Assembly: GCA_963989245.1 (NCBI GenBank)
Contig: OZ022340.1
Location: 42,850,525-42,914,524 of the forward strand
Length of the DNA stretch: 64,000 nt
Source: Nansenia antarctica
Taxonomy: Eukaryota > Chordata > Actinopteri > Argentiniformes > Microstomatidae
Direction: 5' to 3'
Position 1 is the first letter of the stretch. Every line of letters begins with the position of its first letter. The notes under the pieces are model-generated. The model had not been told where the DNA came from. It saw nothing but the letters and a program-made list of their open reading frames with translations, and searched no databases. Position numbers and translations under genes: made by a program. Positions 31,885 to 44,367 of the stretch are shown one piece after another.

Positions 31885-32140
31885 GCGAAACCCACTCTGC
31901 CTGGACAACGACAAACTGGGTCTCTCTCAATGAACTGGCCACTTCCTCCCTGTAGACCGTATACATGCAATCCAGGAGTTCGTTCTGAATGGTGCCAGAT
32001 GACCCCTTGAAGTGAGGCTGCTCATCACAGTGTCTTTTGAGCCTGATGTCTCCTTCACACATCGTCTCAAAAATGCACCTGAAAATGTCTGAGTTGAGTG
32101 AGTTGGCTGAGTCGTCGTAACCACGCAAACCCATTTCACA
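31885..32140 (-). pseudogene. hAT-like (DUF4371-type) transposase fragment
   Basis: Minus-strand LRGYDDSANSLN...FKGSSGTIQNELLDCMYTVY...VVVQA resembles the DUF4371 region of ZMYM/PRKRIP-like hAT transposases common in vertebrate genomes. Only about 80 residues remain; neighbouring parts are missing. Confidence 0.55.
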
Positions 32141-32852
32141 CTTCCCACAGAGTCGGTCAACAAATAATCTTATCTACACGATTCATTGTTAGCTATCATT
32201 GTTAGCTAGTTATCATTAACGACAGACGTACAGTAGACCAACTGAATTGCTTAGTGATAATTTCCTCTCACATCAGGCCATGTTAACGTTATTAACGTTT
32301 CATATTTTTGTAATTTTTCCCTGCTTATGTCAAGCACGCTCACGTTCCCTAGCAACGATTGTGCATACTGCTCCAATGCCCTGCTAGCAGAGTGATAGGA
32401 CTCGGAGCACAGTCCGCAGCACTTCTACACACTAGAGAAATTACTCCAAAACAGCACTAACAGGATTGTGAGTCAAGTTTATTATATTTATACACACCAA
32501 TTTCACTGCTGAATCACTATTTTGTATTAAATATATGTATATGTATGTATGTATATGGATATATTAATACATGTTGCCACAATGTTCAGATGTAACGAGC
32601 ATCTTGCACCACAGCGAGCATTGCCCCACCTGCCCCTAATGTAGAATCGCTGCTGGTGGTGACAACCAGCTACTGAAATCCTCAATAGAAAGTCCAATGA
32701 ATTATCTTTGAATAATCCCACATGGCACAACTATCAACTGAATATATATGTGCAATCAAGAGATCTCTAAAAGACCGTAATGATTTATATCCTACTACAA
32801 TCTACACATTCTTTTTGTTTCTCTGAAGGTTACATGACAGTTTCCCATTTCT
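32141..32852. other. Unassigned
   Basis: AT-rich; short TATG/ATAC repeats near 32530-32575 and a TTGTTAGCTA direct repeat near 32186-32210. No gene seen. Confidence 0.4.
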
Positions 32853-35130
32853 TTACACAGTCCTTTGCATTTTTGTTGAACACTGCAAGGTCTTTTGAGC
32901 TGCAGGGGTTGGGTAGTAGAGGGCAGACAAGGCAGTGCTCCATAGTATGGTCTGCTCCTCCACACTCACAGGTGGGTGGGCCAGTCTTGTAGCCCCATCT
33001 AACCAGAGCAGCCCTGGATCGTCCTGTTCTCCTTCTGAGGCGTTGAGTGTTTTCCACTGAGCCCATGGTGCTTCTGGGCCAGGGGGAAGGGCTTCAGTGA
33101 GGGGTATTCCCATGGCAGTTGGAGGAGGGTCATTCTTAAGCTTTTCCATCCAGAGTTGGATTCTTGTTTCTTCCCGAGATGTTGTTAGGGACTGGACATG
33201 GCTGAGAAAGCTTCTTCTTGACTCTAGCCGTTGGGCCGGAGGGCGGCCTCCATGGTGGGGGTGGTGTTCATCAGTGGTGGCTTTGGTTTTCTCGACTCGG
33301 CTGGCAACTTCCCATCTAATATCAGCCGGGGCAATGCCAGCGAGGAGATGCAGGTTGCTTGTGTTGGTGGGTTTCAGGCAGCCAGTGATCAGGCGGCAGG
33401 TGTTGTTCAATGCCGAGTCAAGTTTCTTGGCATGTGTTGACCTCTCCCAGACAGGACATGCATATTCCGCAGAGGAATAGCACAGGGCCAGAGCAGTGGA
33501 TCGTAATGTGTGTGCTGTGGCTCCCCATTTGGAGTTGGTCAGTTTCCGTAGGATATTGTTTCGGGAGCCGACTTTGGATTTTGTAGTATTGATGTGCTCC
33601 TTAAAGGAGAGAGTACAATCCAGGGTTACTCCAAGGTAGACAGGGTGGCTACAGTGCTCAAGTGGTGTTCCAGACCATTTGATGTTGAGTGGTCGGTCGG
33701 CTTCACGGTTCCTGAGATGGATCCTGGATTGGGTCTTTGCAGGGTTGGCATGTAGGTGGTTGCACTCATAGTAGAGGAGTAGCTCATTTAGGGCTGTGGT
33801 GAGGTTTGCTTCTATTGCTTCGAACGAGTTCTCTTGGGATGTTACACATAGATCGTCGGCATAGATGACTCAGTGTTCTGGTCCATTGGCTGGTCGTTGG
33901 TGTAGATGTTATATAGAAGTGGGGCCAGCACACTACCTTGAGCGGCTCTGCTTGTTATTCAGGACAACAAAGAAGCGTCTGTCTTTCAGCAGGGCTCCAA
34001 TGAGGTCTGTGAGTGCCAGGTCTTTCGTCAGCTTCAAGATCTTTTTTAGGAGGAGGCGGTGGTTCACAGTGTCATATGCGGCAGACAGATCAACAAAGAC
34101 GGCTCCTATTACCAGTCCTTTCTGAAATCCGTCCTTAATATTTGGAGTGAGGTTCAGGAGTTGGCTTGTTGTAGATTTGCCAGGTCAGAATCCGGCTTGT
34201 TGAGGGATGATGGCTGGTTCAGCAAGAGTCTGTTGAGAATCAGGCGCTCAAACAGCTTGTAGAGGTGACAGCAGAGAGATTGGGCGGAAGCTCTTTGCGT
34301 GTGTTGGATCTTTGCCTGGTTTGAGAAGGGCAATAATCCTGGTTTTCCTCCAGATCTTTGGGATGTAAATTTGTCAGCATGCACTTATTCATCAGCTCGA
34401 GGATCCATTTCCTCATCAGAGGGCCAAAATGCTTGATCTCTTATGTGAAAATGTTATCCAGTCTGATGGCTTTATCGGTTTTAAGGGTGTTGATGCTGGT
34501 ATTGAGCTCTTCGGGGGAGAACGGCTTAGTCAGTCCCATGGTTTGGGAGTGCTTTACTCGATCTACCTTTGGTCTTGGCTGTTTAGTGGTGGATTTCCCA
34601 TTGAGCAGCAGCTGGTGCACAACTTGGTTGGCAGTGGTCGTATACTGTTGCTGAGTTGGGGTTGATGGGTCGTTGCTGATTTTTTGGATGAGGCTCCATG
34701 CCTTTTTGCTGTTCTTTGCCATATTAGTTGTCTCCAGCAGGTTTTTCCACTTCAGCTGGCGGCGTTCTGAGATGGAGGCCATGAGTCTCTCACCTACTTC
34801 GATGGTAGTTTCAGCAAAGGGGTCATATTCGGTACTTGTAGCGTCAAGGCCCGGGATGTATTGAGTGCGGCAGCCTTTGGGGATGTTCTTACGGGCTGCT
34901 TCGTGGACAAGCTTTGTGAATTTGTCATAATTCCTGGTGTCTGCTGGGAGATGGGCAATCTTCCATTCAAGATCTTCTTGGAAGCCAGGCCAGTTCGCTT
35001 TTCCAAAGTTGAATCTTCTTCGGAATGGAACTGTGGCTGGGGTTATTGCAGCATTGACTGTGATGCTGATGGGTTGGTGTTGGGTCCTTGGCAGTGACTC
35101 CAAGACCAGCTTTTTACTTAATCCGGCGAT
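32830..35130 (-). pseudogene. I-clade (Nimb-like) LINE, RT to C-terminus, decayed
   Basis: On the minus strand in order: a pre-RT linker (34441-35040), an RT start (LFERLILNRL near 34250), VIYADDLCVTSQENS near 33868-33825, a thumb/C-terminal part (32853-33410), and a terminal C-x-C-x7-H-x4-C motif (CECGGADHTMEHCLVC) near 32930-32975. Several frameshifts separate these. The endonuclease is missing. Confidence 0.7.
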
Positions 35131-35613
35131 CTTGTGGCTGACAAACACAAACAAACACATTGTGGCATATAGAGTTTTTCCTGATTCAGGTACAAGTGGC
35201 AAGAAAACATTCATGAATGGACTGAATGAATGAATGATCTTTATTGTCATTGTAACAGGTACAAAGAAATTTAAATGCAAGCCCTAGGTGCTAACAATCA
35301 ACACAGTCCTAAGATAATAAAAAACAAGAATGAGACATAAATAGGGGGATAAGTGATCGGTAGGAATCTGAGAATGTATCTATTATGCAAACTTATATAC
35401 TTTTACACTATATGGCCTATTCACTGGGGGGTATATAGACAGGGTGGAGTTAGCATGTAACTGTGTACTTTTTTTTAATAAACATATAAACGTATGAACT
35501 AGTAACTTATATACAGTATATGAAAACCTAACACAAGAATGTAAACATATTGCAGGGTTATAGAACATTGCACTATTCCCGTGGTTATTGCACAGTAGTT
35601 TCTCGTATTCCAC

Positions 35614-35631
35614 GGGGGGGGGGGGGGGGGT
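35614..35631 (+). repeat. G18 homopolymer
   Basis: An uninterrupted G-run of about 18, in the Rex1 3' region. A possible quadruplex or assembly-sensitive site. Confidence 0.85.
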
Positions 35632-36400
35632 TACAGAGGGGATTTTTGTTTTGTTTTGCTTAGATCTTAGCCGAGTTTAGTGCACTTATGGCCCTGGGTA
35701 AGAAACTGAACTTTAGTCTATTAGTCCGGGTGGGCATGGTATGAAGTGTTTGTTGCCAGGGTGGTGTGGGTCCTTGACAGAGGTGTCAAAAGTATTCACA
35801 TTCATTACTCAAGTAGAAGTATAGATACTATGGTTTAAAAAGACTTCTGTAGAAGTTGAAGTATCAACTCAAGCTTTTTACTCAAGTAAAAGTATAAAAG
35901 TACTGGTTTCAAAACTACTTAAAGTATAAAAGTAAAAGTAATGTAAGGGGGAAAAAATGCCATTAAGGACAAAAGCTTAGGCCACGCCACAGGGGCCTAT
36001 AGTGCACTACCCCACCTCCCCCCCAAAAAACATTTTTCTAAAGGCCATAATGACTATGTTATTATTAAAATGTTAATGTTGAAACATTTGGGATGCACTT
36101 ATTTCAGACGCATTTATGCCCATTGAAAATGAACACATTTTAGTACAATGCAAATACATTAAAGAACCATATATGTGTACTACTGAGCATTAACATGTGA
36201 ACACGGAAGATATGATGACTAGTTGCCTAAGTATTGTAATGGTGCAAAAAGTCAAACGTCAAAAGTCAAACGTCAAAAGTCAAAAGTCAATAGCCTTTAT
36301 TGGAACTGTGAGGGCAAAACCATACAAACCATAACAAAGTAGTGATTCAATATTTCCTGAAAAAACACACACATACACACAATCTACATCAGCATCAGAG

Positions 36401-38591
36401 TTACCAATAAGCTTTGTTCAGCCGCAAAAGCAGCAGGTTCTCAAAGTTCTTTGAGCCAATGCATGCTCTTTTTGGCCTGAAGATCAGCCCTGCGACACTA
36501 AACAGTCTTTCACAGGCTGCTGAGGCAGGGAGTCCCGTATTAAGTTTGAGTGATAGCTGGCACACAGCTGGGAAGGTCTTCAGTACCTCTACTGTGTCTC
36601 CTGGGCACCCCAGGTACGCATCCAACTGCTGGGACGTTTCAAGAGGGCCGGTCTTCTTCAAGGAGGAAAAGAAGTCCTCTTCCTCAGACGATTGGGAGCC
36701 CTCACTGAAGTGTTTCTCGTCCTGACAGTCCAAGTGGCTTCTGATATAGTGAAGGCCTGTGGAATAAAAAACAAAAATCATGACAATTTAGACTATATGG
36801 CAGTATTGTAACTGTGTATTGGATAGTGTTGTGTGTGTGTGTCATTAAATGTAATTTCAAACTAATTTCACTGTCTTCATAGAAATTACACATATTAAGC
36901 GGAAGTGAGACACTTACCAAGTTTGAGGATATTTTCGTCACTTGTCCAACAGGTCTTAAATTTGGGAACTAGAATGGCTGCGGCTATCAGTTCTGGATCT
37001 GCAAGCATCTCTCCGAAGCGTTTCTCAAGGCCTGAAAGAAGTGCAGCAATCAAAGGCTCACAGAACTTGGAGGCGACTTGAAGGTGCTGTAGCTTGGTCC
37101 TTAGCAGAGTTATGGTGGGGACCAACCATCCCATCTGCACACTGGTTTCTCCCTGAAGAACATCCAGTGCCTTTGCAACTGGGCTCATTGTCTTCGCATA
37201 TTCTGCAAGAAATGCAAGTTCCACTGGAGTAAACCTGTACAAAGAAGAAGAGAAAAACACAACATGGAACATTAAGTCTACTTGATGTAGCACCTTCAAC
37301 TGGAGGAACTGATCATTAAAAAGGAAAAATATTGTCATCTGAGACTTTTAGAAATGAAGTTGTGTTGCTACAAATCACATTCATAGTAAATATGGGGACT
37401 GCATATTGGCATAGTGCATACGTGTTCTACAGTATTCCAAGTATAAAACTGTGACTTAATCTATTGTTAATCACTTCATTAACTGTAAGGCAGAAAAACA
37501 AGCACTTACTTGGGTGTATCTAGTTCACTGCAGACAGCTGCAAGGGCTCCCTCGCCTTGTTATCGTGTTATTCTCACTATTCTTTCTACGGCTGAGAAGA
37601 GTGAATTCCACCTTGTAGCAACAGGCCTTACGAGTTGGAGTTTGCAGTGGTCTTCAATTACTTCAGATGCGGTGGTTGATCTTGAACTTTTATTCCACAG
37701 GCTAGAGCATTTGGCAAATGTGGACCTTGACACGCGCTTGTACAGTGGGTTGACCTCTGCTTTTGAAGCATCAACTGTGGACACTAAATTGAGGAGGTGG
37801 CAGGCGCAGCGATGGTGCTTGGGTAGCTGGTATTCTAAGTAGTCATCTTCTTCCAACAGGGCTCCGGCATCAACAAATTCAACACCCTCAAGGCTTTCCT
37901 CTTCTTCATCGTTATCATCATTTTGGCCACAATCATCCTCTTCTCCATCACCCTCTCCTACAGGTTCAGCATTGTTGTTCTCGTCAGTCTGCCCATAAAC
38001 TCTGAAGGCTTTCAGGAAGTTTGATCCGTTGTCAGTTGTAGTGCGAACAATCTTCTCTCTGACATTGAATTCTGTGTGAATATCATTTAGGGCACCAGCC
38101 AGGGCAGAAAAGGTATGTGACCCTTTAAGTTGCTTGCATGCCAGGGCAGCACAGGATCTCTGCATGGTCTGGGGGTTAAACCAGTGCGCAGTGACACCAA
38201 TGAAACCGCGACGGTGTGCCGTCCAGCAGTCTGTTGTTGTTGCTATGAACTCAATTTCACTACGGGCAGCTTTCAGTTTTCTTTTCATTTCAACAGAGGC
38301 CTTTGTGACTTTGTTAACAACAGTATTACGCGTCATGACATTTGTATTTGGCTGAAGATGTTGCACAAGCTCAATGAAGCCCTGTTGCTGAACAATGTGT
38401 GGTGGGTGCAAGCCTTGGACAATGAATTTGAGGACTACTTCATCCACACTTGCCTGGGACACTCTTCGAGCCTCCCACAGCTTGGTTTGTTTGGAGGGTG
38501 GGGTCAAAGAACCTTCAGTGGATGACTTCCTTTTGAGGGCTGTTGAAGAAAGTTGCGTGTACCTCTCTAGACGAGTGGGGTGTTTCTTCTG
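36401..38591 (-). pseudogene. hAT transposase, three exons, one in-frame stop
   Basis: Exons on the minus strand: 38591-37510, 37234-36918 and 36756-36401. The borders are canonical (TCTCCACAG|, |GTAAGT, GTACAG|, |GTAAGT, TTCCACAG|) and the phases join cleanly. Exon 1 includes TTDCWTAHRRGFIGVTAHW (first catalytic Asp region), TTDNGSNFLKAF (second), CACHLLNL and a VRPVATRWNS block. Exon 3 carries the C-terminal dimerisation motif (LPASAACERLFSVAG ... LLLLRLNK). A single TAA at 37562-37560 interrupts exon 1 about 17 codons before its donor; the frame is otherwise open. The N-terminal BED zinc finger exon was not recognised. One nonsense change therefore separates this from an apparently full catalytic part. 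Confidence 0.85.
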
Positions 38592-39084
38592 TGGAGAAAA
38601 TGAATGCACAGGCACAGATTGAGATTCATATTATTTCTCTCAAACCACAAGCTGAGACTATCTAGGACTTCCGCTGTATTAAATGTCACGCTGGAAGTTC
38701 ATGAATGGAGGTCAGACTACAAGTTAGGGAGCAGTTTCACTGGTCTATGCAATTATGTTGAGCAGACCAGAATATTGCCACTTAAAGCTGTTTTAGGACC
38801 ACAAGCAGCTGCTGGCATGACTGAAAAGTAACATTATTGTTAATGGCACACACCGCGCACATTTCTTCTCCCGTGGGAACATAATTAACTCTTTACAGCA
38901 ACAAACACGGTAAAACTCCGACCTCAACACATGTTCCTGCTACTCTTGACGTTATCCGATACCCTAGCCTAACCCTAGGGAACGAGCATATGAACCAACC
39001 ATTAAGTGGTTACGATCTGGCGATGACTGGAAGCAGGAGCAGAGCTTAAGTAGGAGCCAGTCGCGGTCTTATTCGTCCACACCT

Positions 39085-39250
39085 GGCACCACTGATTGAT
39101 GGCTGATGAGCCAGGGGCGCTCTTAATCGTCCACTGATCGACGTCTGATGATCCAGGGGCGCTCTTAATCGTTCACTGATCGACGTCTGATGAGCCAGGG
39201 GCGCTCTTAATCGTTCACTGATCGACGTCTGATGAGCCAGGGGCGGAGCT
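39085..39250 (+). repeat. 42-bp tandem repeat inside the hAT element
   Basis: About four copies of a unit containing AGGGGCGCTCTTAATCG and CTGATCGACGTCTGATG, near the transposase 5' side. It might be a promoter or binding array. The frame stays open across it by chance. Confidence 0.85.
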
Positions 39251-40394
39251 GTGACACTTCTCATCCAACCACAATCAAATTCACTCTATCCGGATGGCGC
39301 GACTTATCTGGATAGGTTTTTTTTGTGTGTGTTTTTTTTAACGATGAAAAGCTGTAATGAAAACAAGCTGAAATGCAATAGGAGTAACGAGGCTATTGTT
39401 TAAATGTAAGGAGTAGAAAGTACAGATAATTGCGTGAAAATGTAAGGAGTAGAAGTAAAAAGTCGGCTGAAAAATAATTACTCCAGTAAAGTATAGATAC
39501 CCAAAATTTCTACTTAAGTAAGGTAACGAAGTATTTGTACTTCGTTACTTGACACCTCTGGTCCTTGAGGATTTTGACTGCCTTCTTGAGACAGCGGGAG
39601 TTGTACAGTTCTTCCAGGGAGGGGAGAGGGCATCCGATGATCTTCTGGGCCGAGTTGACGACCCTCTGGAGGGCTTTCCTCTCTGCGGCTGTGCAGCTGA
39701 GGAACCACACGCAGATGCAGTACGTGAGGATGCTTTCCACAGAGAAGCGGTAGAAGGACACAAGCAGGTCTTGTCTGAGGTGGTAGTTTCTGAGTATTCT
39801 CAGGAAGTAGAGTCTCTGCTGTGCCTTCTTGACGATCACCGTGGTGTTGGTTCTCCAGGTCAGGTCATCCTCCAGGTGGACGCCCAGGAATTTGAAGACT
39901 GAGACTCTCTCCACGCAACACCCTTCGATGTACAGGGGCTGTATGATGGTCTTCTTCCTCCTGTAGTCCACGACCATCTCCTGGTCTTAATGGTCATGAA
40001 ATGCCTCACAATAAGGCGCTTGCTGCTCAATGTAGCCTGAGAAGTAATTGCAGGGATCCACAGCACCTCTCTCTAATTTTTTAGCAAGTAGGACAAGATT
40101 GTATCCCCATCTTGCAACAGGTATTGTAAAGCGCTGGTCAGGAACTGCTCAAAATGTATCCTCTCAAACATGGTAATTGTATTACCCATTCAAACAACTT
40201 CCCAAATGAATCACTCATTTGTTATGACTTGTCGACAATGTTCGATAGGTCTTTTTTTCTTCACTTCATTTGTTTAGCACATTTTTAGAGACTGGCTAGA
40301 ATAATAATTTGGGAAATTAGTGTAAACATTAGCTGAACATTGAATGTATAATAATTACTTTAATAAATCCAGACGGGGGAAATTAATGTGGAAC

Positions 40395-41430
40395 GTTCGT
40401 GTGGGCCCAGAAATGACGACACACCTCGGTACGCCTTCAGCCGCTCCGCCCCTCGCCTCTGGAACTCCCTCCCCCCGACATCAGGAACATTGATTCAATC
40501 ATCTCATTTAAAACCCACCTCAAAACCCACCTGTTTACGCAGGCATATCCGTGTTAATTTACTGTTCCCGTGCTGCCCTGCTGCTGGCTATGTTTTATAC
40601 TGTATATTTCTATGTATTTTGTGTTTTGAATTTTGTGGCTGTTTTTAGATTTGTTGTTGTACGGCGACCTTGAGTGCCATGACCCCGTTGAGTCCCATAA
40701 CCATAACGGACTCCTTCAAATTCCTTGGCACTCACATCAGCAACTCCCTCAAATGGAACACCAACACAGACTTCATCACCAAAAAAGCCCACCAACGACT
40801 ATTCTTTCTTAGACAGCTCAAGAAATTCAAAGTAAAACAAAAACTCCTCCTTCAGTTCTACACCGCCATCATTGAGAGCATACTCACCTCATCCATCACA
40901 GTTTGGTACGGCAGCTCGGACAGTAAATCAAAAAGGAAACTACAGCAAATAGTAAAGAAATCATCCAAGATCATCGGCACCCCTCTCCCATCAGTTGAAT
41001 CACTGTATCTCAAACGCACCATAAATAGAGCACATAAAATTATCTCTGACCCCTCCCACCCTGCTCACCACCTGTTCCAACTGTTGCCCTCTGGACGGCG
41101 CTGCCGATCCCTGGCCACCAAAACATCCCGGTTCAAAAACAGTTTTTTCCCCTCTGCCATAAGGACTCTCAATACCTGACTCACTGCACTGTATAAATTG
41201 TAAATTGTAAATATGTTCTGTCTTGTCTTGTGGTTATGTGTGTTTCATGTCCATGTTATAGTCATGTAAAATGTGTGTATGTTTTTTGACACTGCTTTTT
41301 GAGCTGTACCGAAGACGAATTCCACCGACCTAGGTCGTGTGGTCATTAAAACTATTCATTCATTCATTCATTCATGAAAGGCGCCTTATAAAATAAATGT
41401 ATTATTATTATTATTATTACTCAATTGGCA
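40395..41430 (+). mobile_element. L2-like LINE 3' end, split by a Rex1-like LINE
   Basis: 40395-40550 encodes a YAFSRSAPRLWNSLPPDIR...FKTHLKTHLF-type C-terminus. Its tail GCGACCTTGAGTGC stops at 40682 and resumes at 41373 with CATGAAAGGCGCCTTATAAA and (TTA)n. CATGA is duplicated at the break (40678-40682 and 41373-41377). Confidence 0.75.
40683..41372 (+). mobile_element. Rex1-like LINE, 5'-truncated, inserted in an L2 tail
   Basis: Encodes the C-terminal part of ORF2 (40700-41179: FKFLGTHISNSLKW, LFFLRQLKKFKVKQ, KKSSKIIGTPLPSV, LLPSGRRCRSL) and ends in (ATTC)n at 41354-41372. It is flanked by CATGA. Confidence 0.8.
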
Positions 41431-42152
41431 ACACTTTTTGGACCAGGTTAAATATATAGTTTTATGTTTGAATCTTTGTCATACTTATATGTCTGAAAGC
41501 TTGTAATAATTGTTTTGTGTTAATGAACAAAACAAAGGGTCTGTTCGAAATGGCATACTAGCATACTACTCATACTAGATATGACGTGGATTTGAGTATG
41601 CAAGAGCGTTCACACTGTACAGCATGCAAAATGTCAGTATACGAGAATAGATTATATAGATTATATATATAGATATAGATATATATATATAGAGTATACT
41701 AGATTTTGCAGAATATTTGAGTATGCCATGACTGGACACTACTGGGGTATTAAATCTCCAAAATGCATTGCTTCAGCCTCATCAAACTGTGTCATACAGC
41801 TGTTGTTTACATTGTTCGATAGCCTGGAGACCGAAAGCTTGAAATAAACTTTTTTTTTTTTTTTGCACAGATTTGAGTGTGCAGATGCTGCTTTTTTGCA
41901 CTCTATTTGATACTCTTCAGCTGCAGCACCCCAGCTAAGTCTGATCACAGATGAGCGGTGGTATTTTCACTATATTAGGAATTTACATGGTGAAATGCAG
42001 GATGCATTTACACCATATGTCGTAATGCCATATCCGATTTGGTGCCTTTAAACGATTTTTTTGAACGCCTGCTTACACCTTGCAAAGGTCTCTAGGCACA
42101 GAGGGAGGTCGACACAGAGGAACGGTGTAACAAACATGTCTTTATTGGACTG
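41431..42152. other. Unassigned, with MITE-like and dispersed repeats
   Basis: 41536-41740 carries GGTCTGTTCGAAATGGCATA and repeated CATACTA motifs typical of a fish MITE family, then an AT-rich stretch. 41832-41976 is the minus-oriented copy of a repeat also found at 44563 and 53699. GGGAGGTCGACACAGAGGAA near 42103 recurs near 54755. Confidence 0.5.
41832..41976 (-). repeat. Dispersed ~135-bp repeat, copy 1
   Basis: Reverse complement of the repeat at 44563-44710 and 53699-53835. Contains GACCGAAAGCTTGAAATAAA and TTTTTGCACTCTATTTGATA. Confidence 0.75.
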
Positions 42153-42386
42153 CAGTGTTTCCTCCAGGATTTTTCACATTAGTGGCGGAGCGCAAATTTT
42201 TCCGCGCGCGGAAAACGCGCACTGGCGCTCAAAACAAAGACGTAATTTCAACAAAAACTAGAGGGTGGCAACAATTATAATTTCTTAAATAGCGGTTAAG
42301 TCATTAAAGCCGAGCAGGTGATTTTATATAGAAGGTGATCAAATACCAATATATCCTACAGCTGCAGCGGAACATGTGGAACGCGC

Positions 42387-42422
<36 letters not shown>

Positions 42423-44291
42423 TCAATACGAAGTAGGCCTACATGAGAGTACACGCACAAAACCGGCTAACGTTACTCATTAACTGTTTACACAAGTAAA
42501 ATCACAGTGTGACAGTCAGATGGAGCATTCGATAAACAACAACAGCAAGGTAATGCTATCAGTTGAGTTAAAGAAAACCAACTCTTACCTTTGAGGACAC
42601 CAACATGAGCCCTGCTTACCCGTACCTCCACCGTTCTGTTCGTGGTGATTTTAGAGGCAATAGATTATTTTTGCCCCGCGCATATTGCTATGAATAGTTC
42701 GAAGCTAGGTGCTTGCACGTTAGGTGCGAGAATGCTCGGTTAACCCATTAGCGGGAACATTATTTGTTTCACAAAATAGGCAGATTTAATTGACCATGAA
42801 CATCAGAGACATACATTACGAATGTTCATTTAAAATACTCTATACTGAGCACTGGTATAAGAACATGAACCAGAGAACAGCAGTAAATCGCACAGTCGTC
42901 GCTGATGATGTTGCATTTTCGATTAGGATACGTTTACGGGATTAAAGGGACCGGCGACGGGCGAAGAGAGAAATCCAAATGTCCCGCTAAATTCGGACCA
43001 ATCACAAAACTGTTTTGAAAGCCTGTTGAGAGCGATTCAGTCTCGATTGCAGTGCGAACACAAAAGACGAGGTTAATTGTAACATATTGTAACTAACTAC
43101 GCCCTAAATCGTAACGAAATGTAGGTCTGGAAGCGGCCTTAATCTAGCTTCAATCTGCTTTTTTTCTGTTCTCCGGTCATAATAACTCGCTGCCTTTCTG
43201 TGCAGCCTGAATCAAAGTGGACTGTCTGAATGAATGAATGAATGAATGGTCTTTATTGTCATTAATACAGTACAGGTACCATACAACGAAATTTAGGAGG
43301 GGGGGCTCCCCTGGTGCTAGGAAAAAAATATTAAAAACAAGAAGGGAAAAGAGCTGGTTTACATAAATAAAGGCTATATACACTATCCACTATACTATAC
43401 TACTATACTATACAAATAAAACACTGTGCTGTACTCTATGCTATGCTATAAATATCCTAACATTTCCTATCTCTGAACCTTATGTACACGAGGGTTGTCA
43501 TATTGCACATAGTATTATTGCACATTCATTTAAAGTGTCGCAGTTTGCAGGTTTGAAATGTTCACAGTTGTATTTCCGTATTGCACTTGATTACAATCTA
43601 GTAGCTGCCATCAAATTGTCTAGATTGTCCAGGGCCTAGAACCTAGGTCTTTGCTGTGTTCAGGGCCTGAATGGCCCTAGGGTAGAAGCTGAGCTTCAGT
43701 CTATTTGTCCTTGCGGACATGGTCCTGAACCGCCTGCCTGAGGGCAGCCGAACAAAGTGTTCGTTCCCAGGGTGGGATGGGTCTCTGGAGATCTTGGAGG
43801 CCTTCCTGAGGCAGCGTGTGTTGTACAGCTCTTCCAGAGAGGGGAGGGGGGCGCCGATGATCTTGTGGGCCGATCTCACGACTCTCTGTAGCGCTTTCCT
43901 CTCTGCGGCTGTGCAGCTGGAGAACCACACGCAGATGCAGTAAGTGAGGATGCTCTCCACTGTGCAGCGGTAGAAGGTCACAAGCAGCTCCTGTCTGAGG
44001 TGGTATTTCCTGAGGACTCTCAGGAAGTAGAGCCGCTGTTTTGCCTTCTTGATGATGGCTGCTGTGTTGGTCTTCCAGGACAGGTCATACTGTATGTGCA
44101 CCCCCAGGAATCGGAGAGTTGAGACTCTCTCCACGCTCCCTCCATCGACGAGCAGGGGCTGGACCTCAGATGTTTTCCTCCTGAAGTCCACGATGATTTC
44201 CTGGGTCTTTGACTGGTCTGAATCAATTAGTGGCGGAGGAAATTCATTCGTGGCGGCCCGCCACGAATAAATGCATATAGAGGAAACACTG
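42153..44291. mobile_element. hAT-like element with CAGTGTTTCC ends, carrying a Rex1 copy
   Basis: Left end CAGTGTTTCCTCC at 42153; right end GAGGAAACACTG at 44291. Subterminal GTGGCGGAG and GTGGCGGCCCGCCAC suit a known fish hAT type. The flanks share only GACTG or TGGACTG depending on where the end is set, not a clean 8 bp. No transposase was seen; 42300-43200 is unassigned. Confidence 0.6.
43216..44217 (-). mobile_element. Rex1/Babar-like LINE copy
   Basis: ORF2 C-terminus at 43643-44191 (LRFLGVHIQYDLSW, YCICVWFSSCTAAERKALQR, KIIGAPLPSLEELYN, LPSGRRFRTM). The tail in reverse is CCTAAATTTCGTTGTATGGT...ATGACAATAAAG then (ATTC)n near 43226-43290. CTGAATCAA occurs at 43207-43215 and 44218-44226, a plausible 9-bp duplication. 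Truncated at the 5' end, but the remaining frame is open. Confidence 0.8.
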
Positions 44292-44367
44292 GACTGACAC
44301 AGCCCAGCCCAGCCACGCCACTGACGTGCTGGAGAGAGAGGATACTAAATAATAAAGTCAATGAAAT

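Larger units (their letters stand above)
35770..39568 (-). mobile_element. hAT transposon, near-intact, with exact 8-bp TSD
   Basis: Element 35778-39560 (3,783 bp) has CAGAGGTGTCAA at the left end and its reverse complement TTGACACCTCTG at the right. Both sides carry GTCCTTGA (35770-35777 and 39561-39568). Subterminal regions are rich in AAGTA/TACTT motifs (TACTCAAGTAAAAGTA and TACTTAAGTA types), likely transposase-binding repeats. The transposase lies on the minus strand. Confidence 0.95.
35218..40000 (-). mobile_element. Rex1/Babar-like LINE, split by a hAT transposon
   Basis: The 3' end at 35218-35280 reads in reverse ...CAATGACAATAAAG-ATCATTCATTCATTC, the Rex1-type tail. The ORF C-terminus lies at 39510-39977 (FKFLGVHLEDDLTW, AERKALQRVVNSAQKIIG). 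The halves are separated by the hAT element at 35778-39560, whose 8-bp duplication GTCCTTGA marks the break. Confidence 0.8.

Noticed and set aside
31489..31914. 141-codon minus-strand ORF as a host gene
   Set aside because: No recognisable domain, no splice or polyadenylation context, and it overlaps a decayed hAT fragment.
42153..44291. Clean 8-bp TSD for the CAGTGTTTCC element
   Set aside because: The flanks share only GACTG (or TGGACTG if the end is shifted), not an exact 8 bp.
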